Assembly: GCA_025362495.1 (NCBI GenBank)
Contig: JANYGI010000144.1
Coordinates: forward strand, 17,897-81,896
DNA: 64,000 bases
Direction of reading: 5' to 3'
DNA from: Byssovorax sp.
GTDB lineage: Bacteria; Myxococcota_A; Polyangia; Polyangiales; Polyangiaceae
In this document: positions 53,601 to 61,620 of the stretch, piece after piece
Numbering within the stretch: position 1 is the first letter of the stretch
Layout of the letters: every line of letters starts with the position of its first letter
Program-made: the position numbers and the translations under genes
Notes under the pieces: model-generated
What the model saw: only the letters and a program-made list of their open reading frames with translations
What the model was told of the DNA's origin: nothing
Databases searched by the model: none

Positions 53601-53719
53601 AGCCCGTGGGCCTGAGCTACGTCTCCCCCACGGGGCAGCTCGCGGTCACCGATGGATCGGTCAACGGCCTGCTGATGATCGATCTCTCCTCCTCCGCGGT
53701 CACCCGGTCGTTCTTCTAA
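50636..53719 (+). CDS. Large propeller-like surface lipoprotein 2
   Basis: A 1027-residue secreted protein; start ATG overlaps the previous stop codon. Signal peptide ends VQTGC. Repeats with the plan of a beta-propeller (GEVAVIDTTATN, QPVDIVSTPGG, VAILDAQTLLD, RYVYAVDALDGSAMVFDV, GRVAVVDIDDLD) run through the first half. Cys pairs (CRLPAAPG, PCCDAAYG, CVVTSQTC, FNDCRG, KCCFPS) suggest disulfides. The last 60 residues include another blade (GLSYVSPTGQLAVTDGS). It resembles the preceding protein and may form a complex with it. No enzyme motif. Confidence 0.8.
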   Translation: MSLAPKKTSSRRPRRTAFGVLVGVGLVGLGVAPVQTGCATQTTTVPTRALERSGRSSFVCLDDPRQGATAIHPLADCNASTVLGIRDYTHADIDGGVIKPEPHIYALVTQTTRGEVAVIDTTATNNSVLDQDPTVPGANFLPIGAQPVDIVSTPGGTATFVGVAEIGREGLFALPSTRIRPASTDGTGGAGGGSPNDPKSLPEISAWPSCRLPAAPGQMLLIPDPAGMASPNDKASTRPCCDAAYGAAATDATCKTSSGSPAATGQNGDLDAEGKGREKLVVAIPSMGGVAILDAQTLLDSAPGQYAPCNVERWLPLATDVPVLPPPPPAGGLNCVDPKVETPIYPKAPDSRPTTLAYAAGRLYASDLDTSLVHVIDLPTPCAPVEVRPLLPTSLDNPKRPVTTSHVAVAPTLTPDLKRYVYAVDALDGSAMVFDVSDDQASQFPLQRPHPEWNPFTASDRIHFPAPASDLVIVQRDVPEIDPATGVAAEGVRCDPDPTKSCVVTSQTCDIGAEYRTDPATYAAGAGPNKLRGTFAFLALTSGRVAVVDIDDLDSACRGPAATSALFGCAGDDQTNLQTSDELSCNVVLPNSPRMGQYSAANQASGLHQPGIQGFPQLFDINGAPIDDTDPIAPRLFAPLPAGHPPRFQLSVGGTPINLDPKLGSAKGPGDPSISPVVVDPTLASKSTLAMNLEDPRAQLADQNWFVVYEGALPGFTSALAGFQFPVVADPNTGIAILEDANSRFCDGGVQSQAAAKEKYGPTTDVADYVAITTELPEQDNLYWTSTKKDDNGKELVCTFNDCRGLFGSVDVPDAGRNFTILEAHQDQVKVTPRTPKKFTDHPVIGAKKLPQDWRDDTKCCFPSLVSFDVRVGREWEVAGDQSGFLHHVIADPATGVCRDSCDPARARRNGRALRAPNAGPLTPGVPDGDKLAFMNPMFRLVVRDPPPRTDTTKPQAEPVVGQQFRFTTQGAFKPLQVSLSADSTTLIQPVGLSYVSPTGQLAVTDGSVNGLLMIDLSSSAVTRSFF

Positions 53720-53787
53720 TCCAGCCTCGCGCGTGGCTGCGCTCACAGCGCTAGCCATGGCCGCGGGGTGCGGCTAAGCCGTGCCCC

Positions 53788-56427
53788 GTGGAGCCCCAGG
53801 TAAGCACCAAGAAGAAGCTCACGCCGGTGATGCGGCAGCACGAGGAGGCCAAGGCGAGCCACCCCGACGCGCTGCTCTTCTTCCGCCTCGGCGACTTCTA
53901 CGAGATGTTCGGCGACGACGCCGTCGTCTGCTCGAAGGCCCTCGGGATCACGCTCACCAGCCGCAACAAGTCCAACCCCGACGAGGACCCGATGTGCGGC
54001 GTCCCGTACCACGCGGCCCACGGCTACATCGCCAAGCTCCTCGCCCTCGGCCACAAGGTCGCGCTCTGCGAGCAGATGGGCGACCCGTCAAAGATCAAGG
54101 GGATCGTCCCGCGCCAGGTCGTCCGCGTCGTCACGCCCGGGCTCATCACCGACACCGAGCAGCTCGACGCCCGCGAGAACCACTACCTCGTCGCCGTCGA
54201 CGCCGGAGAGGGCGAGGCGCACGTCTTCGGCCTCGCGCTCCTCGACCTCTCCACGGGCGAGCTCCTCGTCGCGCGGATCGAGGGCGCCGCCAGCCTCCTC
54301 GGCGAGATCGTCCGCGCCGATCCCCGCGAGATCATCTTCGCGGCAGGCCTCGGTGATCTGAAATCCGCGGCCGCGCTTTCCATCCCCCGCGCGGCGCTCC
54401 GCGACGACGAGCCGCTCGATCCCGCGACCATCGCCGACCTCATCGACGGCTCGGTCGATGCCCCGCTCGCCGAGGCCGCGCTCGCGGCGCACCCGCTCCT
54501 CGCGGTGCGCGCCGCGGCCCGTGCCCTCCGCTTCGCGCGCCACTGCACGCCGGGGCAGAAGATCCCCGTCCGCCGCCTGGTCGCCCACGATCCGTCGAGC
54601 GCGCTCCGCATCGACGAGACGGCCGAGATCCACCTCGAGCTCGTCCGCGCGGTCGACGGCACGCGCACGGGATCGCTCCTCGACGTCATCGACGGCACCG
54701 TCACGCCCACGGGGGCGCGGCTGCTCAAGCGCCGCCTCCTCGCGCCGCTCCTCGACGTCGGCGCGATCCGCCGCCGCCTCGACGAGGTCGAGATCTTCGT
54801 CACCAACGCGCGCGTCCGGAGCGAGCTCAGGGACGCCCTCCGCGGCATCGGCGATCTCGAGCGGCTCAGCACCCGCGCCACGCTGCGCGAGGTCACCCCG
54901 CGCGAAATGGGCGGCCTCCGCGACGGCCTCCTCGCCGCGCCGCGCGCCGTCGCCGCGGTCGCCGGCATCCCCGATCCGGGCGCCGCCGAGCTCCTGGGCG
55001 TCGACGTTGACACCGTTGACGACGTGGCCGCGCGTCTCCTCGCGGCGCTCGTCGACCGGCCGCCCCCACACGCGCGCGACGGCGGGATGATCCGGCCGGG
55101 CTACGACGCCGCCCTCGACGCCTCGCAGACCCTGCAGAAGAACGGCGCCGAGCTGATCGTCGCCCTCGAGGCCGAGCTCCGCGCTTCGACGGGCGCCGGC
55201 TCCCTCCGCATCCGCTACACGCGGGTCTTCGGCTACTACATCGAGGTCACCAAGACCCACCTCGCCAAGGTCCCGCCGACGTGGCGCCGCAAGCAGACCG
55301 TGGCCGGCGCCGAGCGCTTCACGAGCGACGTGCTCGACGATCTCGCCGACAAGATCGAGCACGCCGAGTCCCGCGCCATGGAGCGCGAGGCCGAGCTCTT
55401 CGAGGCCCTCGTCACGCACGTCGCGGCGGCGGCCGAGCGCATCCGCAAGCTCGCCCGCGTCCTCGCCGGCTGGGACGTCGCGGCGGGGCTCGCCGACGTC
55501 GCCCACCGCCACGACTACGCGCGGCCTCACGTCGACGCGAGCGACGCGATCGCCATCACCGACGGCCGCCACCCGGTCGTCGAGCGCTACGCGGCGGCGG
55601 GCCGCTTCGTGCCCAACGACACCACGCTCGACCTCGCCGCCGAGCGCCTGTGGCTCGTCACGGGGCCCAACATGGCGGGCAAGTCCACGCTGATGCGCCA
55701 GGTCGCGCTGATCGTCATCCTCGCGCAGATGGGCTCGTACGTGCCCGCGCGCGAGGCCCGCATCGGGGTCGTCGACCGCGTCCTCTCGCGGGTCGGCGCC
55801 AGCGACAACCTCGCCCGCGGCGAGAGCACCTTCATGGTCGAGATGCGCGAGACGGCGGCGATCCTCCGCGACGCCACCCGCCGCTCGCTGGTCATCCTCG
55901 ACGAGATCGGCCGTGGAACCAGCACCTACGACGGCCTCGCCATCGCCTGGGCCGTCGCCGAGCACCTCCACGACGCCGTCGGCTGCCGCGCCCTCTTCGC
56001 GACCCACTACCACGAGCTGACCGAGCTCTCCAAGCAGAGCACCGGCGTCGCCAACTACTCCGTCGCCGCCCGCGAGCACGGCGACGAGGTCGTGTTCCTC
56101 CACAAGCTCGCTCGCGGCCCCGCCAGCCGGAGCTACGGTATCGCCGTCGCCAGGTTAGCGGGCGTGGGAGAGGGCGTGCTGGCCCGCGCCAAGGCCATCT
56201 TGGCGTCTCTGGAGGCTGGCGCCGCTTTGCCGACCGGCAAACCTGCCTCCTTGCGAGGGAGATCCAAGGCCGGTACGCCGCAACTGGACCTCTTCGCCCC
56301 GCCGGCAAAAGTAGAGCCCACCTCACCGGTCCTCGAAACCCTCCGAGCCGTCGACGTCAACCGCCTCTCCCCGATGGAAGCCTTGCAGTTGATCGCCAAG
56401 CTCAAAGGCCTCCTCGGACCGGCGTAG
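53788..56427 (+). CDS. mutS: DNA mismatch repair protein MutS
   Basis: An 879-residue MutS1. The mismatch-sensing motif is FYE (Phe37-Glu39) in RLGDFYEMFGDD. Walker A GPNMAGKST starts at 626. Later motifs are ESTFMVEMRETA, LVILDEIGRGTSTYDG and FATHYHEL. The clamp and linker domains are full length. It binds mismatched DNA, dimerises and recruits MutL. No mutL gene is beside it. TAAGCC lies 7 nt before the GTG start, again without a Shine-Dalgarno. Confidence 0.97.
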   Translation: MEPQVSTKKKLTPVMRQHEEAKASHPDALLFFRLGDFYEMFGDDAVVCSKALGITLTSRNKSNPDEDPMCGVPYHAAHGYIAKLLALGHKVALCEQMGDPSKIKGIVPRQVVRVVTPGLITDTEQLDARENHYLVAVDAGEGEAHVFGLALLDLSTGELLVARIEGAASLLGEIVRADPREIIFAAGLGDLKSAAALSIPRAALRDDEPLDPATIADLIDGSVDAPLAEAALAAHPLLAVRAAARALRFARHCTPGQKIPVRRLVAHDPSSALRIDETAEIHLELVRAVDGTRTGSLLDVIDGTVTPTGARLLKRRLLAPLLDVGAIRRRLDEVEIFVTNARVRSELRDALRGIGDLERLSTRATLREVTPREMGGLRDGLLAAPRAVAAVAGIPDPGAAELLGVDVDTVDDVAARLLAALVDRPPPHARDGGMIRPGYDAALDASQTLQKNGAELIVALEAELRASTGAGSLRIRYTRVFGYYIEVTKTHLAKVPPTWRRKQTVAGAERFTSDVLDDLADKIEHAESRAMEREAELFEALVTHVAAAAERIRKLARVLAGWDVAAGLADVAHRHDYARPHVDASDAIAITDGRHPVVERYAAAGRFVPNDTTLDLAAERLWLVTGPNMAGKSTLMRQVALIVILAQMGSYVPAREARIGVVDRVLSRVGASDNLARGESTFMVEMRETAAILRDATRRSLVILDEIGRGTSTYDGLAIAWAVAEHLHDAVGCRALFATHYHELTELSKQSTGVANYSVAAREHGDEVVFLHKLARGPASRSYGIAVARLAGVGEGVLARAKAILASLEAGAALPTGKPASLRGRSKAGTPQLDLFAPPAKVEPTSPVLETLRAVDVNRLSPMEALQLIAKLKGLLGPA

Positions 56428-56496
56428 AGAAAAAGAAAGAGAGCGGCTGCCCACCCCCGCCGGTGCTCGGCCCTGCGGGCCTCCGCGCCGGCGTCC

Positions 56497-56536
56497 CCTC
56501 CCAAATCGCCGCCTGCGGCGGCTCAGGGAGGGGAAC
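56497..56536 (+). terminator. Hairpin after mutS
   Basis: CCCCTCCC at 56497-56504 can pair with GGGAGGGG at 56526-56533, and CCGCC with GGCGG inside. No U-tract follows. It lies between the convergent mutS and Rpn-family genes. Confidence 0.4.
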
Positions 56537-56545
56537 CTCGTTGTT

Positions 56546-57507
56546 TCAGCTCGCGTCCGGGGCGGCGAGCCAGGCAGCCAAGGCCTCCGGCGTCAGATCG
56601 AGCACCACGTCGCCGAGGCGCTCGGGGCCGAGCGTGTCCAGGCGACGGACGAGGGCGGCGCGCTCGGCGAAGTCGAGCGCGCGGGCGAGGCGGCGCTCGA
56701 CCAGGTGCGTCAGCAGCCCGATGCCCCCTCGATGCCCTTCTCCAGGCCCTGCTCGAGGCCTTCCTGCTGACCCTTCGCTTTCCCCTGATTGTAGACCCAG
56801 CTTTCCATGACTGCCTCCGGCAACAACGACGTTATCACACCGCGGAGCCCACGCTTGCGCGCGTCGGCGTCCGCCAGCACCGACATCGCCACCCCCAGCT
56901 CGTCCATTTCGCGCGGCGACGTCCGCGCTCGGAGCGCCTCGATCACCTGCGGCAGGCTCCGCTCGTCGGCATCGACGGCGAGCGGCGCGAAGATGAGCCA
57001 GAGCGGACTGTCGCGCGCCATCAGCTCGGCGACGGTGGACTGGTACACGGGCTCGATGCGGAACCGCACGCCCGAGAAGCGCCCCTCTCGCCGCGATGTG
57101 CGGTATTCACCTTCGGCCGGCCAGCGCTCCTCCCGGCCCGCGAGGAGCACCACCACGCTCTCGATCGGCAACGGCTCCTCCCCCCGCTGCGCCGCGTCGC
57201 CTTGTGCGAGCGAGAGGAGCGCGTTGTATTTGTAGACGCGAAAGGCGATCTCCGACGTCATCGTGAGCTGCCACTCGACGTGGAGCAGCCCCGGTCGGCC
57301 GCCGACGGACACCTCGAGCGCCCGATCGAGGCCGCGCTGTCGCCCCGTCACCTGGGTGTCAATCCAGCTACCTACCATGATCGGATCGCGCGTCTTCACG
57401 AGGGCGCGCGCCAGCGCCTCCGGGAACTGGCGCGAGATGTGGCGTAACACCAGATCCACGTCGTCGCGCTCGGCCGCGTTCGGCGCCGCTTGCTGCCGAA
57501 TTTCCAT
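56546..57507 (-). pseudogene. Rpn-family nuclease/DUF4351 gene broken by a G-tract frameshift
   Basis: As read, translation from 57507 ends at 56710 after 265 residues. The N-terminal part belongs to the PD-(D/E)XK Rpn recombination-promoting nuclease group (LHVEWQ near residue 75 is the E-x-Q catalytic end). At a run of five G (56724-56728 on the plus strand as C) the frame breaks. One extra G would join it to a frame that reads GIGLLTHLVERRLARALDF and ends at the TGA at 56546-56548, a typical DUF4351 C-terminal domain. The joined protein would be 320 residues, normal for the family. A good Shine-Dalgarno (GAGGGGGATC) is present. It may be a real mutation or a read error. Confidence 0.85.
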
Positions 57508-57869
57508 GTCGAGATCCCCCTCATTCCCGCGGACAGCGGGTGAGCTGCCCTTGCCGGACTGTTGTACACGATCGTTGACGATGTGTCCATCAAAAGCTGC
57601 CCGCCTCTCGCGCGCCCCACGGGCGGGTGATCCGGCAGATCACACCTAGAGCGATCTCCCGGATCACCCCGCGCTCGGTCGCGCCCGACGCGCCGCGTGA
57701 GACCTCGACTATTTCGGGTCATTACAAGGTGACACCATTGTCGCGCGGTCGTCAGGGTCGCTCCGGCGCCCTGGCCCGCAACGTGCGAAGAGCCCCCTCC
57801 ACGAGGCCGACGAACGCGCTTCCCGGCGCCGCGGCCCGTGTGCTCACTCTCCTTGCCCGAGGATCCCCC
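57508..57869. other. 362-bp intergenic region between the Rpn gene and the cellulase gene
   Basis: No coding frame is convincing. It holds the start signals of both divergent genes and a striking hairpin at 57625-57669. Nothing else of note. Confidence 0.6.
57625..57669. promoter_or_regulatory. 17-pair hairpin upstream of the cellulase gene
   Basis: GGGTGATCCGG (57625-57635) pairs perfectly with CCGGATCACCC (57659-57669). After one C/C mismatch the stem goes on with AGATC/GATCT around an 11-nt loop. No U-run is next to it. Candidate operator, RNA structure or terminator 200 nt before the ATG. Confidence 0.5.
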
Positions 57870-59360
57870 ATGAAGAAGATCTCGCTCCGCCGCACGTCAT
57901 CCGGTCTGGGCCTGTCGCTCCTCGCCCTCCTCGCGCTGCCGGCCGTCACGGCCATGGGCTGCGTCGGCGAGGCGGTGGACGAGTCGACAGAGATCCCCGA
58001 CACCCTCGACGAGGCGCTCTCCTCGCCGATCGCGCAGCACGGCGCGCTCCACATCTCCGGCTCTCACCTCCAGGACGCGCACGGCGCCACGGTGCAGCTC
58101 AAAGGCATGAGCCTCTTCTGGAGCCAGTGGTCAGGCCAGCTCTGGAACAGCGGCGCCGTCGGCACGCTCGCCGACGACTGGCACGCAGGCGTCGTCCGGG
58201 CCGCGATGGGCGTGGAGATGGGCGGCTACCTCGACAACCCCGAGGCCGAGAAGAGCCGGGTCAAGACGGTCGTCGACGCGGCGATCGCCAAGGGGATCTA
58301 CGTGATCATCGACTGGCACGATCACAACGCCACCCAGCACACCTGGCAATCCAAGCAGTTCTTCACCGAGATGGCCCAGACTTACGGGAGCTCGCCCAAC
58401 GTGATCTTCGAGATCTACAACGAGCCCGTCGGGGTCTCGTGGGGGCAGGTCAAGAGCTACGCGGTGGAGGTGATCGGCGCGATCCGCGGCGCCGGCGCGA
58501 GCAACGTGGTCGTGGTCGGGACGCCGACCTGGTCGCAGGACGTCGACGCCGCCGCCAACGATCCCATCACCCAGTTCGCCAACGTGGCCTACACGCTGCA
58601 TTTCTACGCCGGCACCCACAAGCAGCCGCTGCGCGACAAGGCCTCTTATGCCATCTCCAAGGGGCTCCCGCTCTTCGTGACGGAGTGGGGCTCCTGCGAC
58701 GCCTCCGGGAACGGCGGCCTCGATCTGAACGAGTCGCAGACCTGGATCAACTTCCTCGACCAGAACCACATCAGCTGGGCCAACTGGTCGCTGTTCGACA
58801 AGCCGGAGACGGCCTCGGCCCTCGTCCCGGGCGCGGGCAACAACGGCGGATGGCCCGACTCGGCGCTCACGGCCTCTGGCCTGTTCGCCAAGCAGAAGAT
58901 CCTCGAGGGTACGTCCAATCCGCCTCCGCCTCCTCCCGGTGGTGGTGGTGGCGGCGGCGTGACCGGCCGGATCACCCTCCGCGCCGCGGTCGACAATCAG
59001 TTCGTCTGCGCCGACAACGGAGGGAGCACGCCGCTCATCTCCAACCGCGACACGGCCCTCGGCTGGGAGCAGTTCGACACGATCCAGAACGGTGACGGCA
59101 GCGTCTCGTTCCGCGCCGTCGCCAATGGCCGCCTCGTCTCCGCCGAGAATTTCGGCAACAGCCCGCTCCTCGCCGACCGCGACGCCGTCGGCGACTGGGA
59201 GAAGTTCTACCCGACCCAGAACGGAGACGGCACCTTCTCGTTCAAGGCCAAGATCAACGGCAAGTTCGTCTGCGCGGAGAATCAAGGGCAAAGCGCGCTG
59301 ATTGCCAATCGCGACGCCATCGGCCTGTGGGAGAAGTTCTGGGTCGCGCCGGCGCAGTGA
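57870..59360 (+). CDS. GH5 endoglucanase with fascin-like C-terminal domain
   Basis: A 496-residue secreted enzyme. ATG at 57870 follows GAGGATCCCCC. The signal peptide ends near AMGC (weak lipobox, so surface anchoring is only possible). The GH5 domain has LKGMSLFWSQWSG at the start, catalytic acid/base Glu185 in IFEIYNEP and nucleophile Glu272 in FVTEWGSC. A Pro/Gly linker (residues about 350-364) joins a fascin-like trefoil domain (RITLRAAVDNQFVCADN and two more repeats). It should hydrolyse beta-1,4-glucan outside the cell; the trefoil may bind carbohydrate. No other glycoside hydrolase genes are near. Confidence 0.9.
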   Translation: MKKISLRRTSSGLGLSLLALLALPAVTAMGCVGEAVDESTEIPDTLDEALSSPIAQHGALHISGSHLQDAHGATVQLKGMSLFWSQWSGQLWNSGAVGTLADDWHAGVVRAAMGVEMGGYLDNPEAEKSRVKTVVDAAIAKGIYVIIDWHDHNATQHTWQSKQFFTEMAQTYGSSPNVIFEIYNEPVGVSWGQVKSYAVEVIGAIRGAGASNVVVVGTPTWSQDVDAAANDPITQFANVAYTLHFYAGTHKQPLRDKASYAISKGLPLFVTEWGSCDASGNGGLDLNESQTWINFLDQNHISWANWSLFDKPETASALVPGAGNNGGWPDSALTASGLFAKQKILEGTSNPPPPPPGGGGGGGVTGRITLRAAVDNQFVCADNGGSTPLISNRDTALGWEQFDTIQNGDGSVSFRAVANGRLVSAENFGNSPLLADRDAVGDWEKFYPTQNGDGTFSFKAKINGKFVCAENQGQSALIANRDAIGLWEKFWVAPAQ

Positions 59361-59424
59361 GGAATGGAGGAAACAGCCCCGATCCTCGCGCCGGTACGGT
59401 GATTCATTCCCGAGCAGGGCATGA

Positions 59425-59430
59425 TAACGT
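59425..59430 (+). promoter_or_regulatory. Candidate -10 element (TAACGT) 6 nt before the GTG at 59437
   Basis: TAACGT then six bases then GTG, without a Shine-Dalgarno. It matches the leaderless pattern. Confidence 0.4.
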
Positions 59431-59436
59431 CCCGTC

Positions 59437-60228
59437 GTGCCCACACTCCTCCTGTCGCAGCGCCACAGCCCCGATTCGATCACCATGTGGCGCGCGGCGC
59501 TCCACGAAGACTGGGACGTCGAGCGCATCCGCGGTTACGAGATTGACCCGGGGCTCGCGGCGAAAGCGCCGGTGCTTTACGGCGAGACGCTCCTCGCCGA
59601 CGCCCTCGCCGAGCCCCTCGGCCTCGCCTTCCTCGAGCCGACGGCCGACTGGCTCCCCCGGCTCCCCGAGGCCCACCGCAAGCGCACGATCCGCCTCGCC
59701 ACGCTCGCCGACGCTCGGGCCCTCACGGCGCCGGCGTTCGTCAAGCCGCCCGACGAGAAGTGGTTTGCCGCGGGCGTGTACGCCACGGGCGCGGCGATCG
59801 AGGTCGCCGAGGGGATGGAGGACACGTATCCGGTGCTCATCTCCGAGCTCGTGAGCTTCGAGGTCGAGTATCGCTTCTTCGTGCTCGATCGCGCCATCGC
59901 GGCGGGATCCATCTACATTCGCGGCGGCGCCATCGCGCGCAGCGGGGAAGGGGAGTGGCCCGCCGAGCCGGCCGATACCGCCGCTGCGACTTCGTTCCTG
60001 GAGGCCGTGTTGAAGGATCCCGCGGTGGAGGTGCCCGCCGCCGTGGTCGTCGACGTCGGGCGCACCCGTGATCGGGGCTGGGCCGTGGTCGAGGCCAATC
60101 CGGCCTGGGCTTCGGGGCTGTGCGACGCGGATCCGTTGCGCGTGCTCGCCGTGCTGCGGCGGGCCACGGTGGCGCGCGCGGCGCTCCTGGCGGACGATCA
60201 GCGGTGGGTGCGCGGCGCGACGAGGTGA
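59437..60228 (+). CDS. ATP-grasp domain protein (DUF4343/R2K-like)
   Basis: A 263-residue cytosolic protein. FVKPPDEKWFAAGVY, LVSFEVEYRFFVLD and VVVDVGRTRDRGWAVVEANPAWASG are the usual segments of stand-alone ATP-grasp proteins; the last carries the metal-binding Glu/Asn. It may ligate a small molecule or peptide using ATP; the partner is unknown. The start is GTG with TAACGT 6 nt before it. The end is basic and lies 15 bp from the convergent membrane protein gene. Not in an operon. Confidence 0.82.
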   Translation: MPTLLLSQRHSPDSITMWRAALHEDWDVERIRGYEIDPGLAAKAPVLYGETLLADALAEPLGLAFLEPTADWLPRLPEAHRKRTIRLATLADARALTAPAFVKPPDEKWFAAGVYATGAAIEVAEGMEDTYPVLISELVSFEVEYRFFVLDRAIAAGSIYIRGGAIARSGEGEWPAEPADTAAATSFLEAVLKDPAVEVPAAVVVDVGRTRDRGWAVVEANPAWASGLCDADPLRVLAVLRRATVARAALLADDQRWVRGATR

Positions 60229-60243
60229 GCGAGGTTGCGACCG

Positions 60244-60780
60244 TCAGCGCCGCGAGCCGAGCCAGATGGCGGCGATCACCATGGCGATGAGGATCCAGGC
60301 CGCGACGAGGACCGTGACGATGGCTATCTGGAACTTGCCATTGAGGCGCGTCTCGCCGGGCAGCTCGGACAGCAGGCCGCGCTCCTGGAGCGGTCGAATC
60401 AGCTGCTCGGGATGGGAAGGGAGATAATACGCGAGCGAAAGAGCGATCGGCGGGCCGTTCGCGCGCTCGAAATCGAGGAGGACCCCGCACTCGCCGGCGT
60501 CGGCGAACGCGCCGCCGTAATCGACGAGCGTCCACTCGCCCCGGGTGAGATCGGCGAGAGGCACCCTCTCCAGCGCGCCCGCTCGCGTTATCACCAGATC
60601 GCCCGACAGGATGCGGAGATCATCGATCTTGTCGCGCCGCAGCCGCTCCACGATCGGTCGCTGGCGGACGTGCTGGATCCCGAGCCACGCCGCGAGGAGC
60701 GGCGCCAGCGGCACCATCAGCGTGACGACGGCGAAGAGCTTGACCTTCTCGCGCAGGGTCTGCTTCCGGGGGCGGCTCAT
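60244..60780 (-). CDS. Small two-segment membrane protein
   Basis: A 178-residue protein with a basic N-terminus, one membrane segment at about 15-34 and another at 150-173, separated by a soluble domain. The loop has DDLRILSGDLVITRAGALERV and LADLTRGEWTLVDYGGAFADAG, unknown to me. Its ATG overlaps the upstream gene's stop codon (ATGA), so it is co-translated with a DUF2378-like protein. It could be the membrane partner of that protein. No Shine-Dalgarno. Confidence 0.75.
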   Translation of the reverse strand: MSRPRKQTLREKVKLFAVVTLMVPLAPLLAAWLGIQHVRQRPIVERLRRDKIDDLRILSGDLVITRAGALERVPLADLTRGEWTLVDYGGAFADAGECGVLLDFERANGPPIALSLAYYLPSHPEQLIRPLQERGLLSELPGETRLNGKFQIAIVTVLVAAWILIAMVIAAIWLGSRR

Positions 60781-61349
60781 GCGTCCTGCGCTCCCCACTT
60801 GACCTTGAACAAGCACTCTGCCGCGCCGCGCGCGCGGCATGTGGAGTGGGCGAACCGCACGTCGCGGGCGCCGCCGAGCTCGAGAGCGCGCTGGCAATAG
60901 GCCTTGAACCCGAGACAGAGCACCTCGTCCGTGGCCCAGTCGACCAGGGTCGCGTCGAGGGCCCGCGGGCCTCTGCGCTCGATCCGGAGCTGCCCTGTGG
61001 TGTGATAACGAGGCCAGAGCGTGGCCATCTTCTCGGCCACGTAGGACGGCTCGACCATCTTGAGCAAGAGTCGATGGATGGTGGGAATGTCGCGCTCGGC
61101 CTCGAAGCGTACGATGGGGGTGATCGCGCTCAGATCCCCGTCGCCGAGCTTCGTATCGACCGCGCGGAGCAGGCGCGCGTAGAGATCGAGCGGATACCAC
61201 CCGACGCCCACCGCGGCGCTGACGGTGTCGGCGTCGTCGCCCGGGAGCGCGCCGAGCACCGAGGCCCACGCGTCGCGGCCTGCCTTTTCCAGCACGTAAT
61301 CGCGCACGGCGACGATGCTGAGGCCTTTCTTGCTCGGAGGTTGATCCAT
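60777..61349 (-). CDS. DUF2378/V4R-like protein
   Basis: A 190-residue soluble protein. The layout (YVLEKAGRDAWASVL, GVGWYPLDLYARLLRAVDTKLG, DIPTIHRLLLKMVEPSYVAEKM, STCRARGAAECLFKVKW) fits the myxobacterial paralogous family TIGR02265/DUF2378. The terminal C-R-A-R-G-A-A-E-C segment recalls V4R domains, which bind small hydrophobic or heme ligands. Members occur in many copies per myxobacterial genome. A regulatory ligand-binding role is inference. TATCGT lies 12 nt before the ATG. It overlaps the next gene by ATGA. Confidence 0.75.
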   Translation of the reverse strand: MDQPPSKKGLSIVAVRDYVLEKAGRDAWASVLGALPGDDADTVSAAVGVGWYPLDLYARLLRAVDTKLGDGDLSAITPIVRFEAERDIPTIHRLLLKMVEPSYVAEKMATLWPRYHTTGQLRIERRGPRALDATLVDWATDEVLCLGFKAYCQRALELGGARDVRFAHSTCRARGAAECLFKVKWGAQDA

Positions 61350-61371
61350 CGGGGCGGCGCGACGATAGGGT
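61341..61371 (+). promoter_or_regulatory. Possible promoter TTGATC-N19-TAGGGT for the Gly-rich lipoprotein gene
   Basis: TTGATC (61341-61346) and TAGGGT (61366-61371) with a long 19-bp spacer. It overlaps the start of the divergent DUF2378-like gene. The transcript would have a leader of about 240 nt. The 271-bp gap to 61620 shows no gene. Confidence 0.3.
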
Positions 61372-61620
61372 AATTCCGCCGTGCTGACCACCGTGGTGCG
61401 GGGCGCCGCGTGGCCCGGGCGCGTCGCGGGCCTCGACGCCGCCGCGGAGCCGGGCTGGTGCGGCCGCGGTGGCGAGGCCGTCAGTCGTGACGACCGCGCG
61501 CCCTCCGCTGCCCCGCCACCGGGCGGCAGGGCGCGGGGGCGCCGAGGAGCGCAGCGGGGCTTGCGGGTTCTCGCGCGGGCCCGAAGAGGGAGCGGGGTTC
61601 GGGACAACAAGGGGGTAGAG

